From: Mactromeris polynyma
Lineage: Eukaryota; Mollusca; Bivalvia; Venerida; Mactridae
Length of the DNA stretch: 64,000 bases
Reading direction: 5' to 3'
Assembly (NCBI GenBank): GCA_032209605.1
Contig: JASFXZ010000057.1
Location: 1,178,001 to 1,242,000, forward strand
Position 1 is the first letter of the stretch, and each line of letters opens with the position of its first letter. The position numbers and the translations under genes are program-made. The notes beneath the pieces were generated by a model. The model was given only the letters and a program-made list of their open reading frames with translations. It did not search any database and was not told the origin of the DNA. Positions 58,985 through 64,000 of the stretch are shown piece after piece.

Positions 58985-61763
58985 ATGCAGTTCGTTTTTG
59001 GAATTATTTGGATTGTAGCAGCTTTCTCTTTGCCTGGTAAGTATTGTTTAGCATGTTGTACATGTCACATAATTATATCACGGTCCTGGTGCCACACATA
59101 AATGGATCGATTGAGACAGTATGTCTAATATGTCATGGAAACCACACCCAAATATCCTATATAATATCATATCTTGTACTTTAATCTCATGTCTTTTACT
59201 TACAGTGGTACTTTAATATCCCATCTTGTACATACAGTGGTACTTTAATGTCCCATCTTGTACATACAGTGGTACCCTATCTTGTTCTTACAGTGGTACC
59301 CTATCTTGTTCTTACAGTGGTACTTTAATATCCCATATTGTTCTTACAGTGGTACTTTAATATCCTATCTTGTTCTTACAGTGGTACTTTAATACCCTAT
59401 CTTGTTCTTACAGTGGTACTTTAATATCCCATCTTGTACATACAGTGGTACCCTATCTTGTTCTTACAGTGGTACTTTAATATCCTATCTTGTTCTTACA
59501 GTGGTACTTTAATATCCTATCTTGTTCTTACAGTGGTACTTTAATATCCCATCTTGTACATACAGTGGTACCCTATCTTGTTCTTACAGTGGTACTTTAA
59601 TACCCTATCTTGTTCTTACAGTGGTACTTTAATATCCCATCTTGTACATACACTGGTACCCTATCTTGTTCTTACAGTGGTACTTTAATATCCTATCTTG
59701 TTCTTACAGTGGTACTTTAATATCCTTTCTTGTTCTTACAGTGGTACCCTATCTTGTTCTTACAGTGGTACTTTAATATCCTATCTTGTTCTTACAGTGG
59801 TACTTTAATATCCTATCTTGTTCTTACAGTGGTACTTTAATATCCCATCTTGTACATACAGTGGTACCCTATCTTGTTCTTACAGTGGTACTTTAATATC
59901 CTATCTTGTACATACAGTGGTACCTTAATATCCTATCTTGTTCTTACAGTGGTACTTTAATATCCTATCTTGTTCTTACAGTGGTACTTTAATATCCTAT
60001 CTTGTTCTTACAGTGGTACCCTATCTTGTTCTTACAGTGGTACTTTAATATCCTACCTTGTTCTTACAGTGGTACTTTAATATCCTATCTTGTACATACA
60101 GAAGTACCCTATCTTGTTCTTACAGTGGTACCTTAATATCCTATCTTGTTCTTACAGTGGTACTTTAATATCCTATCTTGTTCTTACAGTGGTGCAATGC
60201 GATTTGAAGTTTGTTCTATCACAGAACATGGGCACGTGGTCTGAGTCCGATGCTGCTTGTACCAGTATACGAGGTTCATTGGCTACACTAGATAATATAG
60301 AGCTACAACGGACTTTTGATAGAGATGTGAAATCCAACCAAGGTGAAGGCGTGTGGGTGGGGCGATACGTTGGTTACACCCCCTTGGTAGCAATAGAAGG
60401 TAAATATAGAGTTTGTTTATCGTATAGTACTGATCAAACTCTAACATTATTCTCAATTCTGGTATGTTTCACAATGCCAGACGACATTCTTAATGAATAC
60501 ATGTACTTCTATGTGATGGACCCTTTCAAATAGATTTTGTTTTAATGTAGTTCCCTTCTTAAACACCATAGTCCGGTTTCACAAATGTTAATGCTATTTA
60601 AGTTTGACTTTTCAAGTAAACTCTATCTTATAAAACAAAGGTATAAATGTTGAACAACATGATTTCAAATAATAGGAGCCAGACAAAACCCCTTTACGTT
60701 GCTGAGGCGGACAAACCCTTCTAGTGGTTTTTGCACGTTTGACAAAACCCTCCCATGAAAATAAAAATGCGGTCGAAACCCGTTTGTTACCAAATTGTTA
60801 CTATGTTCAATCTACGAGTAAGTGATACTATGTATGTTTTCAGGCCAATGTGTATGTTAGGTAGATAAATAACAGTCAATGTAATTAACACCTTTTAGTA
60901 TGTTAATGTTTCCATTCAGTGGGAGGGATTTGGTCCTACCATTTGAAATTCCGGTAAAGGTTTTGACCCACCTGAAATATTCACGGGAGGGATTTTGTTC
61001 CCACTGATATATTCATAAGAAGGGGCTTGTCCCTCCTGGAATATTCACGTAGGGGGTTTGTTCGATCTGACATATTCATGGAAGGGGTTTTGTCCCACCT
61101 GAAATATTCATGGAAGGGGTTTATCCCACCTGGAATATTCACAAAAGGGGGTTTGCCCACCTGGAAATTCACGGAAGGGGTATTGGTCCACCTGAAATAT
61201 TCACGAAAGGGGTTTTGTCCACCATAGCAAATTCGATGGGAGGCGTTTTGTCCGGGATGGATTGCGTCCTACACTCATAAAAATAAAAACACTCGAACAA
61301 TCTATGTTATAGAACAATGTAACCAAACTGTCCTCACAACAAAACATCACAAAACAAGTTTTATTTTATTGCTGTATGAATGTGTGTGAACTGACCAAAG
61401 GACAATATTAGAAGGTTGTCGTTCAATAAACAATCAAAGGTGTCAGACGAAATATGTACTTTTTAGTCAGTGGTTGTTTTCCTCAAATATCACGACACAT
61501 TTTCTACTTTTGTATAAATGAAGAAATTATTTTTGTCCTATTTTTTATAAACCGTATTTAAGTCCAAATAATATACAGTGTTCATTTTTATTATTTTACA
61601 ATGAATTGTAATGATTTGATATCTCTTAAACAACCAACCTTTCTACTTTTTAGGTTGTTACAGAAACCAAACGTTGCTAAAAAGACGATCGAAACAACTG
61701 GTAAACAATTATTTGGTCACGTGTCTAGAAGAATGCAAGGACACGCCTTACATTGGCATGCAG
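58985..61763 (+). CDS. Secreted C-type-lectin-like plus WSC-like domain protein (first three exons)
   Basis: Exons 58985-59036, 60190-60399 and 61654-61763 join in phase (1, 1, 0). Exon 1 encodes a signal peptide (MQFVFGIIWIVAAFSLP). Exon 2 encodes VVQCDLKFVLSQNMGTWSES.. with the C-type-lectin-like pattern W-x3-DAAC-x3-RGSLATLDNIELQ and the WVG motif. Exon 3 encodes GCYRNQTLLKRRSKQL.. followed by VTCLEECKDTPYIGMQ, the cysteine pattern of WSC-type domains. Fusions of a CTLD-like and a WSC-like module are consistent with secreted or membrane recognition proteins in molluscs, but no ligand or function can be assigned. The 3' end is unresolved: a WSC-like continuation may lie at 63131-63249, although its phase does not fit directly. 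Intron 1 is nearly all minisatellite. Confidence 0.7.
59196..60189 (+). repeat. Splice-acceptor minisatellite filling intron 1 (~33 copies)
   Basis: A tandem array of a 32-bp unit (ttacagtggtactttaatat + cctatcttgttc), with a 24-bp variant lacking 8 bases and a variant with cttgtacatacag. Counting cagtggt-type cores gives 33 copies plus the real acceptor, which is the last member (cttgttcttacag|tggtgcaatg). Two copies are altered at the core (cactgg near 59651; cagaag near 60100). Each unit thus contains a pyrimidine-rich tract, TACAG and the first four bases of exon 2. Confidence 0.95.
60675..61255. mobile_element. TIR element with internal ~32-bp repeats
   Basis: The left side has gccagacaaaacccc and further gacaaaccct copies. 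The right end has the inverse (gggaggcgttttgtccggga). Between 60920 and 61230 about nine imperfect copies of a ~32-bp unit (cacctgaaatattcacggaa + ggggttttgtcc) are seen. The plan of repeated subterminal boxes around an empty interior is like the elements at 20063 and 23725. No target duplication was found. Confidence 0.5.
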
Positions 61764-61876
61764 GTAGTGTAGAACTATCTACAATTATTTCCTTATCCGC
61801 TTTACAACTTCAAAATGTTCGATGACTTGAACCCAATGCTTGAATATTTCCGGATTATACTAGAATAGTATTTTTT

Positions 61877-62053
61877 TATTGACCTGTCAAAATTTGCATA
61901 TCTTCATGGTCAATGCACGCTATAAATTAGTAATCGGACCACTTTCGATAAAAGAGAGAGAATACTTAACTACAGGGAACGCCACATACACAAGAAAGAC
62001 TTATTTATCATGTGCATTGACCATGAATATATGCAAATTTTGACAGGTCAATA
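61877..62053. mobile_element. 177-bp MITE with ~40-bp inverted termini
   Basis: The arms tattgacctgtcaaaatttg + catatcttcatggtcaatgcac and their inverse at 62012-62053 match over about 40 bp with one or two differences. The interior is non-coding. The superfamily cannot be decided from the ends. Confidence 0.85.
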
Positions 62054-62214
62054 TAATTATACAATATACTATTGTCGATTCAAAATGAGTTGAGCATACC
62101 GTTCTTGTGTACTCTATTTCTGTTGGCCAATATTTTGAAAAACACGTTTTCATTGGCCGAGCATCTCAGTTTGTTTAGGTCTGTGAAGTTGGCTGTTAGT
62201 TGTTAGTTGTTAAT

Positions 62215-62985
62215 TCAGATGTTCGTTCCCGAATACACAGCTATTAGTTGTGAGTTCAGATGTTTATTCGAAAAAACATAGCCAGAAGTTAGATGTGAGT
62301 TTGGATATGATGGAATGAATACACAGCTATTAGTTGTGAGTTCAGATGTTTATTCGAAAAAACATAGCCAGAAGTTAGATGTGAGTTTGGATATGATGGG
62401 ATGAATACACAGCTAATAGTTGTGAGTTCAGATGTTTATTCGCATATGATATAGCGCATACACAGCTATTAGTTGTTAGTTCAGATGTTTATTCGCATAT
62501 GATATAGCGCATACACAGCTATTAGTTGTTAGTTCAGATGTTTATTCGCATATGATATAGCGCATACACAGCTATTAGTTGTTAGTTCAGATGTTTATTC
62601 GCATATGATATAGCGCATACACAGCTATTAGTTGTTAGTTCAGATGTTTATTCGAAAAAACATGGCCAGAAGTTAGATGTGAGTCTGGATATGATGGAAC
62701 GAATGCACAGCTATTAGTTGTGAGTTCAGCAGATGTTTATTCGCATAATTTTAGGATGGAGGGAATTCACAGCTATTAGTTGTTAGTTCAAATGTTTATT
62801 CGCATATGATGAGGCGAAAACACAGTTAGAAGTTGTATATTCAGATATTTATTCGAATAAACATAGCCAGAAGTTAAATGTGAGTTCGGATATGATGGAA
62901 TGAATACACAGTTATTAGTTGTGAGTTCAGATGTTTATTCGCATATGAAGTAGCGAATACACATCTAGTAGCTGTTAGTTCAGAT
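62215..62985. repeat. Composite satellite with 53-bp unit
   Basis: The main unit (cacagctattagttgttagt, tcagatgtttattcgcatat, gatatagcgcata) repeats with a 53-bp period near 62461-62630. It is interspersed with a related second unit (catagccagaagttagatgt + gagtttggatatgatggaat). The two alternate at both ends of the array, implying duplication of A-B dimers and later expansion of A. There is no coding content. Confidence 0.9.
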
Positions 62986-63130
62986 GTGTATCTAAAAAAA
63001 AATTGCCATTTTTATTTTAAATACCCTGGTATTTCGTCGTATTTAGACCAGCAGCCTCTGGTATATTTTGAATAAATTTTCCCTTCATTCAAACGTAAAA
63101 CAACCACCGCAAAAATGTACATTCGATCAG

Positions 63131-63249
63131 TGTTGTTTGTTATTAAGTTTGAACAGTGTTCATCCAGGATACAACAATGTAGTCATTCTCAACCAGAACT
63201 GGTCGATAGTCATTGCCAGCGGCAGTATAATAGTTGTAGTAGGTTGTGA
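63131..63249 (+). other. Possible further exon of the lectin-like gene (weak)
   Basis: After an acceptor-like attcgatcag (to 63130), one frame reads LFVIKFEQCSSRIQQ then CSHSQPELVDSHCQRQYNSC and a stop. The cysteine spacing recalls the second half of WSC-like domains. The frame would need a phase-1 donor, whereas exon 3 ends in phase 0, so either an intermediate exon is missing, the exon belongs elsewhere, or this is chance. Confidence 0.2.
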
Positions 63250-63259
63250 ATAATTTGTA

Positions 63260-64000
63260 TCACGTGGTACACTGGGTTTTGTGTTATAGTAAAGTTTGTA
63301 TATACATGTACTTACATACATTCAAACACGTAAATTAATCAATTCCTGTCACTTGAATAACAAAATTACATGAGAAATGCCCATGTATATAGTTTAATTA
63401 ATTTTAAGATAGTCAATAATTAATTAGTAATTAAATATTCTTTCTCTATTCGAACCTTTCGCAAACACGAAAATAATAATCACTATGCGGATTGTTTAAG
63501 TAAGTCAGTAAGCTAATTTTACATAACACGCAAAACATGATGTCTGTCAACATATTCTCACTTACAAATGTTCAACTACCGTATTAGTTCAGAACCCATG
63601 TTCACGAAAGAACTTTAGTTTCTACACAAACTCAAATTAATTGTTGTTGCAGTTTCTTTTTATTGAATGTTTACCGTAATTTATATCGATATTTTCAATA
63701 GTATTCGAGAAAATGCTTGTTCTATCTTTTAAATACTTAAGAAAACAGAGTTGAAATCAATCTCAGTTATATGAGTTCCACAATATATTTTCTTCAATTA
63801 TGCAGTCAGTTATGACAAGAAAGGGCATTTTAAAGATGTTAATTGATATAAAACTGCAAATGTAATTGTTGAGATAATTAATAATTTTTCAATGCTGTAA
63901 ACTGTTTTGTTATCAGTACATGTAATTAGAAAATAGAAGGTGAGTTTAATTTAAGTTATTTTGTTAACCTAGAGCCAGATACATGTTCGGTGTTCTATCG
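63260..64000. other. AT-rich end of window, nothing recognised
   Basis: No exon, repeat or RNA gene seen. Confidence 0.4.

Overview
This is animal nuclear DNA: AT-rich, with spliceosomal introns (GT..AG), large introns, many short interspersed and tandem repeats and no sign of operons. The gene content is an activin type II receptor, MCM6, a Toll-like leucine-rich-repeat receptor and a secreted C-type-lectin-like/WSC-like protein. Together with tRNA-headed SINEs ending in a GTTAAAACCAA-type tail, this fits a lophotrochozoan, most probably a bivalve mollusc. That assignment is inference from family resemblance; no species is claimed.

Layout. 1-530 (-): 5' end of a Toll-like LRR receptor whose body lies outside the window. 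531-15 kb: no securely identified gene. It holds two copies of a pogo/Tigger-like MITE (the second at 15.2 kb), SINEs, a foldback/satellite patch (5.7-6.4 kb), a candidate signal-anchor exon (3763-3943, -) and a candidate small cysteine-rich secreted peptide (13788-13988, +) with defensin-like cysteine spacing. 14.3-24.8 kb: a block of repeats and transposons. It contains a 48-bp minisatellite, a Tc1-like element with both ends intact whose dead transposase has grown two internal minisatellites, a 24-bp minisatellite, a hAT-like non-autonomous element, a decayed CR1/Jockey-type LINE (-), and a second TIR element.

25.2-32.5 kb (+): a complete seven-exon activin receptor type II gene encoding 545 aa, with a MITE-like Tc1 relative in intron 5. 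32.5-42.7 kb: its 3' flank, then a 90/93-bp satellite. 42.7-57.1 kb (+): complete MCM6 in 16 exons encoding 816 aa, with an E2F/CCAAT/E-box promoter just upstream. An exact 53-bp tandem duplication sits across the 3' splice site of exon 2. 59.0-61.8 kb (+): the first three exons of a secreted CTLD + WSC-like protein. Its first intron is almost entirely a minisatellite whose unit is a copy of the exon-2 splice acceptor. The rest is MITEs and a 53-bp satellite.

The genes do not form a pathway; they are independent loci. What links the window is repeat biology: tandem arrays repeatedly arise from functional sequence (a splice acceptor, transposase catalytic motifs, an exon boundary). The exon models of ACVR2 and MCM6 were checked by reading phase across every junction and are internally consistent.
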